From Ifrita kowaldi (taxonomy: Eukaryota > Chordata > Aves > Passeriformes > Cinclosomatidae), in the NCBI GenBank assembly GCA_013398055.1, contig VZRS01014850.1, positions 248,001 to 312,000 on the forward strand: 64,000 nt of DNA, in the 5' to 3' direction. The translations under genes and the position numbers were made by a program. Below are positions 1 through 13,740 of the stretch, piece after piece. Positions within the stretch are counted from its first letter, which is position 1, and each line of letters begins with the position of its first letter. The notes beneath the pieces are model-generated. The model saw nothing but the letters and a program-made list of their open reading frames with translations. It made no database searches and was not told the DNA's origin.

Positions 1-3000
1 ATTTAAAGCAGCCTCGATAATAGGCTCAATCCCAACAACGCCACAGTTCCTTCCTACTCCCATAATGTCAGGCATGGCATCTAACAATGAGACACAGTGT
101 ACACCTCAAGTCTAAAAGCCCAGTTTGGTTCAGCTAGCAAGAAAAGAAAAGCTTTTGGTAAAGTTTCATAATTTTTTGTCACTGTTTTACTTTAGGGACA
201 AAAGCCCTCATGCAGTATTAAAATCACATGCTCAGGGTTTATTTTGCACAGCACTTCCCAGCAAAGTAAACTGCATAAATCTAATTTAACAGCATTTCTT
301 ATGGCTCACAGTGCCTTCTTTAAACAAGCTTTCCTCCAGAGTTTACAAAAGCCATGTATTAAAGCCAGAAAAATAAATTATGGGGCTTTGCGACCTTCTC
401 ATCTGGCAATAACAATAAGTGGCATTAAGGCAGAGCTCTGTACATTTCTAGGGAACGTGTAATTTTCCACTGAAAAGGATTCTCCTACCATCTTTTACCA
501 AAGGCTACAAGAACAGGCAATTATCATAAGATATAGAAGAGAATTTCGTGTGGCTGATTTGGGGTTTTTTTAATACCAATTCAAAAAAGCAAGGTTTCTA
601 CAAAAAAATTTAGGAACCAGCCTCAATAGGGAAGCAAAGGCTGTAAAGAGTGGGTGACAGCCCGGATAAAGCATACATATAATGAGATGAAGATGATGGC
701 AACCTGTATGACCCCATTCATAAGAAAAACATCCACTCTGAAGCTGGACAAAGGGAAATTCGACAAGTTTCCAACTTGGGTTTGTGGCTAAACCACAATC
801 AAAGCTTATGATTTTAAACAACTTACAAATGTTTTTGCACAGTTTTACTCTTACATGTTCTCTAAAACAGCCAGTATTGGTGCTTTCAAAATGGTAAAAG
901 TGAAAGTCACATGACAAGAGTTATTGTTACATCAAACAACAAAGCAATAACTGAAAGATTTTTTTTAAAAGCAACCCCATACTCTTAGCAGACAAGATCT
1001 AGCAATAACACTTTTTGATCTTCAGCTTGATGCAGCAGCAGATAGATCAAGTATCAAGAATTATTCTTATTGTAAAAATAGGTTATAAGGTGTCAAGAGA
1101 AGATAATTCACAATAGTAAAAGAATTAGAGAAAGCAGTGTACTTAGTCTCTGCCTACAGTGTTACAGTCCCTAAGAGATGAAAGAACAGAATTTATTTTT
1201 TTACCTCTTGAGTGTTTCAGTGGCTAAGAAAAGCTAGCAAATTCAGTGCAAGTCTCTTTAGATTTTTTTTTTTTCAGAAAACACAGTTAGACAGGGTAAA
1301 TGAGTACTACTAAGTTTAATGATCTTCCTCACTGGGACATTTTTTTTTAAAGTTCCATCCTCTAGAAGAGACCTTTATATGGCACTCTACTCAATGGACT
1401 TTATAACGCTTCACAGAGGAAACAAGATATAATTTCCCTTCAATTTATAGTAAGGAAAACCAACCGAAAATCCCAATATAGATATCAAGAGAGATTCTCA
1501 AGGCTGGAATCACCTGAGAATTTTCAAACAAGGTTCTGATGCTGATGAATAACTCCCGTAACCCTAAGGGCTTACAAGAACTCAACTTGCTTTTTCTCAG
1601 TATCCATGGAGACCAATGGGAGAGTCCCTACCTTTCTCAGTAACCCTTGGGACTAGGGCTTCCCAGAATCTATTAATTTCCACTTTTATCTTAGCTCTAT
1701 TCACAAACATGGTAAACAAAGACAGAAACAAAGGCCAGGTTTCAGAAGAGGAAGAATGGTGATTGATCCATGCACTAGCAAGCCTGAAAAGATAGGCTAA
1801 CCAATGTCCAGACACTGATTTGGCCACCATCATCTATGAGAGAACAAATGAGACTTTTGGCAGGTCCCACTTTATAATCTCAAACCCGAGTTGACAGGAT
1901 TTTTTAAGAGAAAAATTTTTGAACAAGAAGCTTGAAGAGCAGATCACTGAGATCAAAATCAGACCACAAGCAGTGCAAGCCATCAGGGTAAAGTCTAGAA
2001 AAGTCTTGACTGAGAACTTATATTTCTATTTGATACTCCAATTGAACTTAAATCTAATCATCAGTATTTACTGAAAGTGAAGCTTTTATGTTGCTAACAT
2101 ATCTATTTTTTAATACCATATGAAGCTGAATGCCAAAAATATAAATGCAGCATTATGGGGAGAAAAGTAAAAGAAAAGAGGTTAGGTTTCCATAAACCTT
2201 TCTTTTATGCCTCATTTCCCTAACACAAATGGACTCCATTTCCACTTAAAGAACCCCTTTGATTTACAGAGTATTAATAGCTGCATTTCATTTCTGAAAT
2301 ACAATGTGATTAGCAATTATGTTCAGAGACAGATAATGTACTCACATCACTCACGCTTTCACAAGGTCTGGAAATCACTACTGCACTATTGAAAAACAGG
2401 TTTGGAATGTGCTACAAGCTTAACAAAGAGAGTCACTCACAGAAGGTCAAGATCTTTCAGAAAGTTTTCAAAGTCCTGGCTTAGTATTGGCTTATTCTGC
2501 CAGTTCTCTACCAGGTTTCAGAAAAAACCCTTGGGGGAAACTTTATGAATTTCCAGGAAGACATTTCCGATCATATTAGATCCTTACATACTCTCCTGTT
2601 CCTCTACTGTTGAGAAATTATTAGTATTTTTCATATACAGCTTTATGTAGCTAGACTCTTGTTTTTCCTCTATCGTTTCTCCAGCACCTCGTACAGAAGC
2701 TCTTTGCATGGTTTTCTTAAAAGTGTGAGTTCGTTGTGTTTTTTTTTAAAGTAATGTTATAAAGTAACTATGACACAGATGTACAAGAAAGAACCTGAAA
2801 ATGGTAAAGGTGCAATTTCATGAGCTACTTATGTCAACCCAAGTCTAAACTGTTGCAAAAAGTGATATTTCTCTGCTCCTTGTGCCCAGTTAATGTGTTT
2901 CCTCCTACTGTGTGTCACTATTACATTTCTGATACCTTAGATACAAATTCAAAAAACAATCTATCTTTTAATTTTGAATTTTTGACTCTCAAATTAAATT

Positions 3001-3297
3001 CTATTGTAATTTATAAAATTTCTATTGGTGTTGACCTGACTTGGCTAGAATTTCCCACAGGTTCCTGCAATTGCACTTGATTATTACTGATGAGTACGTG
3101 AACTTTTATCATTAAAACAATCTCTTACCTATCTCAGAAATCAGCATCAGAGAGTTTTCTAGGTTTAAGATCCCAGTGTGCAGGCTATTAGTACAGGGTA
3201 TTAGTACCAAGACAACAGCTTCTTGGAACTAGACCCTTTAGCTTTTCTTGGTCTGGTCTGCTTCAAGTGAGGACTTAGCCATTTCACTTGCCCTGAA
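1..3297. other. AT-rich intronic sequence, nothing recognised
   Basis: No gene, transposable element or structured repeat was recognised. There are only short T or A runs (for example 1261-1275). The open reading frames here are short and match no family I know. Confidence 0.5.
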
Positions 3298-3400
3298 ACA
3301 AAAAAAAAAAAACAAAAAAAACAACCCAAAACCAAAACAAACCAACCAAAAAAAACCCCAAAAAACAAAACCAACCAAAAAACCAAACCAAAACCTACAC
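3298..3400. repeat. A/C-rich low-complexity tract
   Basis: The tract is built almost only of A and C, in units such as AAAAC, AACC and CCAAAAAA. On the gene strand it reads as a T/G-rich tract. It produces a meaningless minus-strand frame rich in F, W, V and L, which is not a gene. Confidence 0.85.
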
Positions 3401-6400
3401 AGAATAAAACCCCAATAAATCCTTCTTTAGCTTTTTGTCCTTTTATCTGCCAACTTCCCGTTCTTCATTCTCCCAAAGTCTTAAACTGATTTTCCAGGAG
3501 AGGATATTTTCCTTTATGTACACTTAGCATAAAATTAGCTGTCAAATCTGAATGTTCTTGTTCTTGAGCTTCTGCTATGTAAACAGTGTGATGCTTGTTA
3601 AGGGCTTGGTTCCACAGTTTGAGCACTTGTGATCTGGGAACCAGACACAATTAACCAGGCATCACAGGTTATCCATACACTGATTTCTCACAATACGCAC
3701 ACATAAACTGCTATCATTTATCACAACGTCAAAATTGCAATGGAGATGTAGATACTTTGGGGCACTGCTCCTGTAAAAGAAAAATCTGTACAGCTCCACT
3801 GACTTTAGTGGACCTACAGCATTTGTATTGTTAAAGAACATGATCTACTGTAATTTGAAACTCAAACACAGACACAATAAAATTTAATGTAGCTTGGAAA
3901 GGATCTATTCTAGAAACAGCTTGTAAGCGTCAGATAATTACTCTCTTCAGATAGCTACAAGGGTGGATTAATTTTACATCTTGCTCATTTCCATTTAGTA
4001 TGATGCAGATGAATCAATGCTACAAGAGGAAAAAATGCAGGAATGTTTATCAAAATGTGTAAACATGTTTACAGTCTTTTGCTGTATGTTCATTCCATCT
4101 CATTTTTACTTAATTACAGTTAATCTTGAGTAGTAATGAAGAAAAGAGGCTGAAAGAATCCCTTCCTATTGAACTACAAAATTACAAAAAAAAATGGCAA
4201 AAAACCTAGTTCTTCTGTAGGGACTAACCCTCTAAAGGTTGATGCTGATCTCATGAGGGTATCTATCCTTTCTTTTTTCCCCTCACTTATATAAATAGGT
4301 TTATTTTTAAAAGATATTTTAGAGCTGCATGACTTTGAGTGGTCAAAAAACCTAAGAAATTTGCCAGACATATGGCATGGAGAGAAGAGATACAAGGGCG
4401 AATTGCGTTTAGTTTCTAGAACCCTGAATTATAGTTTTATTCTATGAAAACTGTAGTATGAATTATCTGTACTGCTGCTTAGAAAGATTCCATGGTAGAA
4501 ACATTTTGTATTCTCCAGTTCCACCCTTCTGAAAAGGTTTCTACATCTGGTCATGTCATTTATATCCAGAATACATAAAAGGAGATAGTTAATTCTTTCT
4601 ACAGGACTGAAGCAACTCCTCTGAGTTCTAAGCTCTTCTCCCTTGTAAAGGGTTCCTTACTCAGTCCTAAGAGAAAATGCAAAGTAAATCAAGAGCTCTA
4701 GATAGGAATTGTTTTCCCCTCTATCAAATCTATTAAATAAATGCAGTGCTTTGAAAATGGAAAGTGCTATACAAGAGCTAAATACTATTGCCATTACTTC
4801 ATTGCCAAGGGACAACTGCTATTAAGGTCATCCTCTGTAGAATTATTAATTTAGCATTTTCCATAGTATGTCCTGCTTTACACTATTCTAACCATGCCAA
4901 CATTCAAGCACTTGGACTGCAATATTGTTTGTCATTTTTGTCCTTTTAAAAACTTAACAATGACCATTTTATGCTTTGCATGTTAAAATATGCAAAATCC
5001 ACAGGATTTAAAGGTTTTTTACAGCTTTCGCATTATTTCTGGAGCATTTTTGTTACCATAAATACAAAGAATATCTCCAGCACACTCACTTGAAACCTGA
5101 CTGGGAATGGAGGATTCCTTTTGCAACTACAAAGATACCTTTTCCTGTCAACAATTCCTTCAGTATTAGTGTAAAAATCAAAACAATTATTATATTCAAT
5201 ATATATTTTACTGACTCTAGTAGCTAAATAAAAAGATTCCCACTTCAACAAGCATGCCTCACAACCAGGGAGACTATAGACCACGAAGAGATTCATCCCT
5301 CCCCATTCCCAATTTCTTTTTCTGAAGAACAAAGGACATTATGGGGAGAGAGCTATAATTGATCTTAACATTGCAGCACTGTAATTTCAGTATTTTTCTT
5401 GTCCAGACATAATAAAGGAAAAAGTGTCCTACTGGTGAGACAAAAGGGAAAAGAGCTATAATGGAAATAAGATATCAATGACAGCTTTGATAAGCAGAGA
5501 GTTATAAGAGGAATAGACTGGAATTGGTACACCCAGATGAGGTACTCCTACATAAGTAGGGACTGATTGCATGGTAGAGGATGGGCCAGAAAGACATAAA
5601 ATTTGAAGAGTCACTGGAGTCTATAATGAGATATTGAGCTGCTATTTTTCCTTTAACATCCCAGGAAAAAAAACTATGAAACGTATGGACAAATACATCC
5701 TTTATTCCTCGTAAGTGAGGGGTTATATTGCACTGTTACTTCTGCTCTGAGCATGCAGGAGAAATGTCCTTCATGCACCTGAGAAATCCAGCCCAGCTAC
5801 AGAGCAGCAACATGGTAGCACACATTAACTGGTTCTAGTTCATTTCTTAAAAAGAAACAATTTTTTTTAAATGTTAAAGACATAGCAAAACTATTAATGA
5901 GGTCATCAAGTTCAAGTGTTATCTAGTTTGAATTTAATTTGACTTTAGTGGACATAACCAATCAAATATTGCATTAAAGGAACAAGTGCTATTGCACACC
6001 ATGAAGTCTACAACACAGACAGTGCTCAGGGAAAAAAATGCTCAGGCTCAAACAAATAGTTACCACCTCTGCCTCAGTGTAATATATTAAAGAGCTTTTC
6101 ATGTTCAGATAAAAACCAAAATATTGTACTTGGAAGGTATTTTATAGGGTATGTTCCTTTCCTGAGCTGGTTTTTCCCTACAGCCTTCTTTCCACCTATC
6201 CTCATGAAAGGTCAAAAAATTAGCGATGAGGGGGCATATGGAAGGAGAGAGGAGAGCTCATTATTCTCAGAGGAAATTGTTCATGTAGAGATTTCTAGAC
6301 TAGACTGCCCACTTACCTGTAACTAAACATCTTATACCTTGGAAAGTCTTATGTATCTTCAGTGATGAAAAATGAAGTTATATTCTGAATAAGTGACCAC

Positions 6401-9400
6401 TTAGGACCTCGAAAACTATATCCTGCATATTATGAGAGAGGACATACCACATTGGTTAGAGAGGAAGAGTCTTCATGGTTTCTTTTCCTAGAACTCGTGT
6501 AAAGATGTGCTTGTTCGCTTTACAAAATTAGATCTAAAAAAATATATTCAGTCATTTGTATCAAACACAGCCTAGTGGTCTGCATTAACAATATGAGAAA
6601 GCAGGATTAGAAAGCAATATCAAATGTTAATTTTAAAACAAAGAGGGGAAAAAAACTGTCAATCCAAAGGGAAGAAAAAAGTCATTCAATTTTGAAATAT
6701 GATTTCTGATTGAATTTCCTTGTTATTCAGAAGCACAGAGAAAAGGTAAACAAAGGCATCCAATGCATGAAAACTTTTCCTATTTCAGTGAGTGATTTAG
6801 CACAGTTACAAAGTTAATTCATACCTACTAGAATTCAGAAGGGAAGAAAACTTTAATAATCCACACTCAACAGAGTTTTAAGACATGGTGTTTATTGAAC
6901 GATGAAAGGCCCCATCTAGGGTGATACACAGAACTTTACTAGGCCTAGTACTCAGCATCCTCAGTAATAACCTACAAGATTCAATAAGTAATAAGCTGAA
7001 GAAATACATAAATCACACCAGAGATAAAGCAAAATCAATGAGACAATGATTTTCAAAATACAACCTGAAGATAATGAAATTGCATTACACTGGGAAAAAT
7101 AACTTGTAAAAGTTTTTGAAGAAAAAGAAAAAATTTTCAGAGAAACAAAATCAGGGGAGTTAAGAGAGAAAACAATATATTTTACTGAAGTGAATTGGTT
7201 GCAAGAAAGCCTTTGCTGCATTAGGCTGTGTATATCAAGAGATACATACAACAGTGTTTAAGCACTTGGTATCCTGCACTTCCACAGTTGCTTCTGGAAC
7301 AGCATACTCTGTTCTAGGCATACCACCAGAAAATTATTGTCAAATTAGAAAAGATTTGAACACCTGAGGGAATTTTATGTTACAAGATTTAGGTGAACTA
7401 AATATGAGCTACTCTCTTCAGCAAGGACCAAAGAATACAAATACAACAGTAAGGTTAAATAATATTGTTGAAGAGGATTTAATTGCCATATGAAACAAAC
7501 AAAAAACCCCCCAACATAAAAGTTTAAAAAATGAAACGCTTAACTAAATGGGAAAATATTCTAACACTAGAGTAAATGTACTTGGTGCAATTATCTCTAT
7601 GGGACACTGAGAAAAGATTCTCTGGAAAATTTAAAACTAGCATAGTCCAGGGCTGTACGCATTTAAAGAAGCCAAGAAGCACCCAGGCCAGGGACAACAT
7701 TAGGATATAGCAGGAAATAGCGATGTATTAATGCCTGAGAAAAGGAAATCAGTGCAAAAAGCAAAGAGAGTTCATGAATATCAGAAACTCCTGAACAAAA
7801 TTATCAAGTGAAGCATTGAGAAATGGTATCTCAGGACTTCTATTGTTTAGTAGTTTGTGTCTGTAGCACCTATTTCTACAAAATATGTTTTTCAATAGCA
7901 GGCGTAAATTTTAGGGCATTCTGACTGGAAATTCTACTATCAGTAATAGCAAATATTTATTATAAGTGTAGACAAGAACAGAACCAGAAAAAATAATCCA
8001 AATCAAAATAAAAGTCTAGCTTTTTTACAAACTAAGTCCACTTCATTCCAAAAGTAATTAGCTTATCCAGACTCAAGTGTACATATACAAGAACATACTT
8101 CATATACAAAAGAGAGATGACTTAAACAAGAACTTGCCATGAAAAAAAGCAAAACAAAACTCTACTGCAGAATAAAATAAACAAAAAAGTCATTCTAATA
8201 CACTCACACTTCAAGGGCCTCTCAGGCATGAAAGATGAGAATTTTAAAAAGGTTAATTTCAGCTCTCAGGTATGCCTGACTAAAGGCAGATTGCAATAAA
8301 AAATTGCTTTAATTATGGCAAGCCAGCTAACTGTATCCCTAAAGTTTTTAGCTCTAATAATAATAGTTAAGGAATTTTGAGAGATTCAATGATAACCACT
8401 ACATTCATATCAAAGCACATTTGGGACCACATTTTGCCCATAGCTACATCATTTCAAATCAGTATTAAAATTGCCAAATTAATGTCGATTCTATTTACAA
8501 AAGCCTTTAGACTCACAAATCATCCAGAAATGGAGCGTGGCTTTAGTAACTAAAATGATAGGGAATATTTCTTACAACCCAGACATTCATAGATGTAGTA
8601 GAAAAAAAATTAAAAATTGAAACTTTCTTTAGATAAATTATTCCTTCTCAGATACCACATCTCCAGGAAGATTCTTCAGCTATGAGAATTGAGAGTATTA
8701 TGAAAAATCTACCTTTCTCTTTGGTTGAACTTCTGTAGCTTAAAACAGTACCTGGAATAAGGATTAGGACTTGATCCTCCCACATTAGTGCTCCAACTAG
8801 CAACCTAAAGACTGTTTCTGACCCATAGACAGGCACAATGGCTTTGTAAGAGCCTTTCAGCAAGAACAGGTCAACCCTCAAACTTAACAAATTTTGTGAG
8901 CTACAGTTCCTGCGGTAGTCTACACCCCAAATGAAGCAGAAGGGGCACCTGATTCTCATTTCCCACCACATGATGAATGCAAGAGGGACACCGACGCCTC
9001 CATTTCAATGAACTTTACAGCTGCTTCAACAGAGCTCTGAATAAATCTCGCAAAAGCAGTCCCTACAGGTGAAATACACAGAAAAACAACATCCTGACTC
9101 TATGCCAGACAGATTCCAAGCAATTTAACTCAGGATATTTGTGACAGTCACACACTTTGGCAGCAACAAGCTCTCGGATCCTCATCTAAAGAAATGTGCA
9201 TACTTATTTTTTGCATTAAAATGTTAAGCTAGGATTCTAGAGGGACAGTGAAATCAAACAAACAAAGAAAGAACTCAGTCCTTATTCTCTAACAGATTGG
9301 ACTGGAGTTGACCGGGATTGGAGGAAATGTGTGGTTACAGTGAGGGTTACTATGCAATTCTCTGTATCTTGTTGGTCTACCTACATCATGTAGCTTGAGT

Positions 9401-12400
9401 ATTTTTTGATTGTTGTGCCTTATTAACACCCTTTCTTCTACCATTACTGATTTAAATGAATCTTTCCAACACATTTCTTCTGCTCCCACCATAGATTTTA
9501 ATCTTATACTAGTTCCTGTTGTTGTTTAAATGTAATTTTCCTCAACTATTTATGGAAATCTATCTATCTAAACACCAAAATAAACACCAGAACCAAAATC
9601 CTATACGACAACATTTCTCTATTAGGAAAGAGCACTAGGAAATTTACTTTGAAAATGATATACATATGTTGCCCAAGTTCCATAGAGTTTGATATGCTGA
9701 AGCTAATTACAATACTGTATTAATAATAATTTTAAAAAAATAAAGGAGAACAGCAACAGTAAGACAAGTAAAATAGATTTCAATTAGCTATACTCTGAGA
9801 GGACCATTTCCCAGTGTATCTTAGAAAAAATTTTAAGGCAAAATTTGGCATAGAAAAAGTATTTCAGTAGCTTGAAAATCCCAGACTTACACATACTGAT
9901 GCAGGGTATAGCCACGCCACGAATTATCTGTCTCGCTCAAAGAATGGAATTGAAAATAAATTTTCTAAGCAGTAGATTTAAAACCCAAAAGGCAGACCTT
10001 TTCATATATGGCACAATTCAATTTAAAAATTCCTTCTTACAGAATGTGTCATAAAACAAAAGCATAAATTGGATTAGCTTCAGAACAGGCCAGCTGGGAG
10101 CTCCGAGTCCTGAAATTCCTAGTTATCAGAATCTGGGAAGACATACTTGTGAGAATTGCTATATCTATCTTCCATTTCTTGCTTCTTTTCTCAGAAGTAT
10201 TCACTACTACCAAACTACGCAAATCTGACTTAATTGATCTCACCATATTATATGGAGTGCCAAGAATAATATGCATACAGTAAGTTGGTGAGGTATGTGC
10301 TATAGCACCCACACACTGAGCAGAGGGCTAAGCCACGGAACAATATTTAAAAAACTAAAGGTACATTTGAAAGTGTGTGCTTTTCCAGACTCAGCAACTA
10401 CAGGTTTGTGTTTCTCGGCACTGAAGGTTCACTGCTACTTCAGATTATGTCCAGATCTGAAAAAAACTGAAGATGATATTAAGCCAAATGAAAAAGAAAA
10501 AAACTACCCAGGCATGAAAGTTAACTGAAAAAGAGCAAACTACAGATAAAAATTTCTAAAAAACCTATATTTTTCATTGATGCATCATGTAAAACTAAAC
10601 GGACAAAGCAATATGCAAGGGAAATGAAGAAGAAATTATCATAAAGGAAAAATAAAAGTTAAGACAGCCACGGAGACTAACTGTGTAAATGCATAGAGGA
10701 ATAAAACCAATCTCTCCCCTCCTCCAGCATACAGTTTTACTTTGAAAAATAGTACTAATATTTAACGCTCAAAAAAAAAAGAGAAGAGGAGCTATAAAAT
10801 CACAACAATGAGTAGATTGCTTGGAATGTCAAGAAACATAGTTATGAATGTATGCGTGGGAGAGAAATTGAAATGTGATTAAAAAACTTAAGTTTTCAGT
10901 TGCTACCCTTAAATTTCTGTGTAAAATTATAATAAGTAAATTAATATATTTCACAGCTGGATAGCTACACAGATATATACTAAGAAAGTATCAGAAGCAT
11001 AGGTACCTTTGAGAGGGATAGCTTCATGGCAAGACAAAATATTAAATACATCAGCCAAAGTAAGCCTTGATTATTTCTATATTTGCTAGGTATTAGCTAT
11101 GCAAGATTTGGAACATGAAACTGTTGAAGCAAAATAACATTCTACCATTTGTTATTTTTAGTCTGAGAACAGGTACGCATAAAACAACTCTAAATAAGAT
11201 GAAATAGATTGGTTTATAGCAAATTATATTCTTGGTAATTCCCAAGAGGTTTTTCTGTTGTTTCAACTTTTAAAATAAAATTAAGTATTAAATTCAGTGT
11301 GAATAAGCATTTTATTGATCATAAGACAGGAGTGAAACAAGGTTCCATGATGCCAATTCTAAAGAAGTTCTTTGTTACAAAGAATTTACTATTTCACTAC
11401 CTTCAACATGTACCTACACGTTGCTAGAAATAAAAAAATACCAGTAATGAAGTTTATATACAGTCAGCCTTACTGCTAGTCAATGTTTTTTGATGAAAAC
11501 CTTAGTCAAAATGAACTGGAAAAAATCCAAACCAAACACAAGTTCATGAAAGGGTAACTTCATTGTACATATAACAAGGTTATTATACCAAAATATTGCT
11601 TTATTTGCAAGAACTTTCTGAGCCAGTATCAATTAAAAAGTTAATAAATAATATTTTTCTACATCCTCACACAAAACCTTGCCACCAAAGCCATGGTCTC
11701 TGCCCACAAAACACACTGTAATTTCAAACCAGTTTCTTCCAACAGTGGAGATTGGATTTAAGTTATAAAGATGAAATTTCATCTCCTGTAAACTGATGAT
11801 GTAAGGTAAGGACATAGAATACATTAAGTACTTATGAAGTGATGCCAGTTGACATTGAAACAAGTGATGTGATACATGGTATTACTTTTGCCTCCTTATG
11901 ACTTCTTTCCTCCCCTCTGTGATGAAATTTACTGGCCATAACAAACCAACGAGGAAACGCTCAGTGACTTCAGCTGAGTCAGCTTTCTGTGACTCCTGCT
12001 GCGAGCCAGGAGACAGAGAGAACAGCCTGTTCAATCCCACTGCAGTCACGGGTCCATTAGGGGAGAGATTAAGGCACATTTTGGGGAACCCAGAAATCTC
12101 ACAGTGGTATTTACATGTCTGACAACAGCAAACCTATCATCTGCTGCCTAAAACCGCAAAAATCACATTTAGGAAACATTAAATAAGGAATTTATATGCT
12201 GAACTGTGTTTATCATACTGAAATTGATATGTGTGTATTGACTAAAAAAAAGGAACATGTACTTGTCTTACAGTTAGTTATTACTTCTTAACTCAAAGCA
12301 ATTAATAAAAAAAAAATCCAACTACTAATTCCCTACCATCCTAATTTCCATAGATTTTATTACATATTTGTAATTTTCAAATTTTAAGGTATAGAATATT

Positions 12401-12765
12401 TGAAATATAATTAGAAAAAAGTATGAAATCAGTAGAATTTTTAAACCTAGAATGTGGAGCAGACTAATTAACACCATGGTATTTTACAGAGCCTTTTATT
12501 ATTAAACTAACGTCAACTGGATCACTCTCCAGTCATATACACATTTCCTTGTACAGGTATTTTAACAGGATTATGGCCACGCAGGGAAAAAAAAAATAAA
12601 AACAAACCCAAAACAAACCTAGACATGAGAAATTTTTCACTGAGGAAGAGGATCTATCAGAATTAGTAATGCTCTATCTATTTTAGCCATCACATTGGAA
12701 AAGATACTTTCAGGTTTATGGTAAGTATTTATAGAAATGATAGAGAAGGACTGTTTATGCAGCCA
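3401..12765. other. AT-rich intronic sequence, nothing recognised
   Basis: About 9.4 kb with no recognisable exon or mobile element. Short open frames at 5.0, 7.0, 8.7, 10.2 and 11.9 kb have no conserved motif, no cysteine pattern and no flanking splice sites that fit FSTL5. Small A/C runs occur near 7497-7515. Confidence 0.45.
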
Positions 12766-12908
12766 GATAGTGACAAGTAAATGGGCAGTGGTTTTAAACT
12801 GCGATTACATGTTTAGATTAGACGTTAGGAAGAAATTCTTCACCATGAGTGTGGTGAAGCACTGAACAGGTTGTGCAAAGAGGTTATGGATGGCCCATCC
12901 CTGGATGT
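12766..12908 (+). mobile_element. CR1 3' end, element A, left half
   Basis: The sequence shows the typical untranslated tail of avian CR1: TTTTAAACT, then TTAGATTAGACGTTAGGAAG, TTCTTCACCATGAG, GTGGTGAAGCACTGAACAGG, and a stop at CCATCCCTGGATGT. The expected continuation (a TTCAAGGCCAGG-type stretch) is missing here and reappears 700 bp later, so this is the left part of a copy split by another insertion. Confidence 0.85.
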
Positions 12909-13614
12909 ACAGACAGACTGAGAGGCTGGAGAGCAGTACTGCAGGAGAGACCTAGCGGTCCCGGCAACAGAGAGTTAAATGTGAATCATTGTGCCCTGGC
13001 AGCCAGGAGGGCCAAGCATGTCCTGGGGGGCATCAGGCACAGCATCACCAGCCGGGCAAGGCAGGGGACTGTCCTGCTCTGCTCTGCATTCATCCTGAAT
13101 CCTGCGTAGAGTTTTAGGCACCACAATATAAAAAAGTCATCAGACTATTAGAGAATGTGCAAAGAAGGGCAACAATAATGGTGAAGGGCCTTGAGGGGAA
13201 GCCGTATGAGGAGTGTCTGAGGTCACTTGGTCTGTTCAGCCTGAAGAAGAGGAGATTGAGGGGAGACCTCATTGCAGTCTACAACTTCCTCGTGAGGGGA
13301 AGAGGAGGGGCATGTCTCTGATCTCTTCTCTGCGGTGACCACTGACAGGAAATGAAGGAATGACCTGAAGTTGTGTCAGAGGAGGTTTAGGTTAAATATT
13401 AGGAAAAAGTGTTTCACCCAAAGGGTGGTTGGGCACTGAAACAGGCTCCTCAGGGCCTGGTCACAGCACCAAGATTAATGTTGTTCAAGAAAGGTCTGGA
13501 CGACATTCTCAGGCACATGGTGTGATTCCTGGAGCTGTCCTGTGCAGGGCCAGAAGTTGGACTTTGATGAACGTTGTGGGGCCCTTCCAACTCAGCACAT
13601 TCTGAGATTCTGTG
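12909..13614 (+). mobile_element. CR1 3' end, element B, nested insertion
   Basis: This is a 5'-truncated CR1 of about 0.7 kb inside element A. Its left part holds decayed remains of the C-terminal ORF2 region (a frame reading CALAARRAKHVLGGIRHSI, matching the CR1 pattern of ALVAKKAN-type residues). It then shows the CR1 stretch around GAGAATGTGCAAAGAAGGGC, GTCTGTTCAGCCTGAAGAAG and GAGACCTCATTGCAGTCTAC. It ends with a tail of the GGGCCCTTCCAACTC type and ATTCTGAGATTCTGTG. Frames are broken by several stops, so it is inactive. The left edge is approximate. Confidence 0.85.
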
Positions 13615-13740
13615 TTTAGGGCCAGGTTGGGTGGGGCCCTGAGCAACCTGGTCTTGTGAATGGCATCCTTCCCATGGCAAGGTGGTTGGAACCAGTTCAT
13701 CTTAAGGTCTCTTCCAATCCAAAACATTCTATAATTCTAT
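13615..13740 (+). mobile_element. CR1 3' end, element A, right half
   Basis: The sequence resumes element A with TTTAGGGCCAGGTTGGGTGG, the stretch that should follow the left half. It continues through GAGCAACCTGGTCTTGTGAA and CCCATGGCAAGGTGGTTGGA, and ends in the CR1 terminal pattern CATTCTATAATTCTAT. The terminal motif differs from that of element B, which confirms two separate copies. Confidence 0.87.

Noticed and set aside
3201..3386. Minus-strand frame rich in F, W, V and L as a membrane peptide
   Set aside because: It is a translation of the A/C-rich low-complexity tract. The same effect occurs at 21506-21694.
12873..13727. Open frames of 72 to 78 codons over 12.9-13.7 kb
   Set aside because: They lie inside the nested CR1 copies. 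The first contains degraded ORF2-like residues, but no intact gene.
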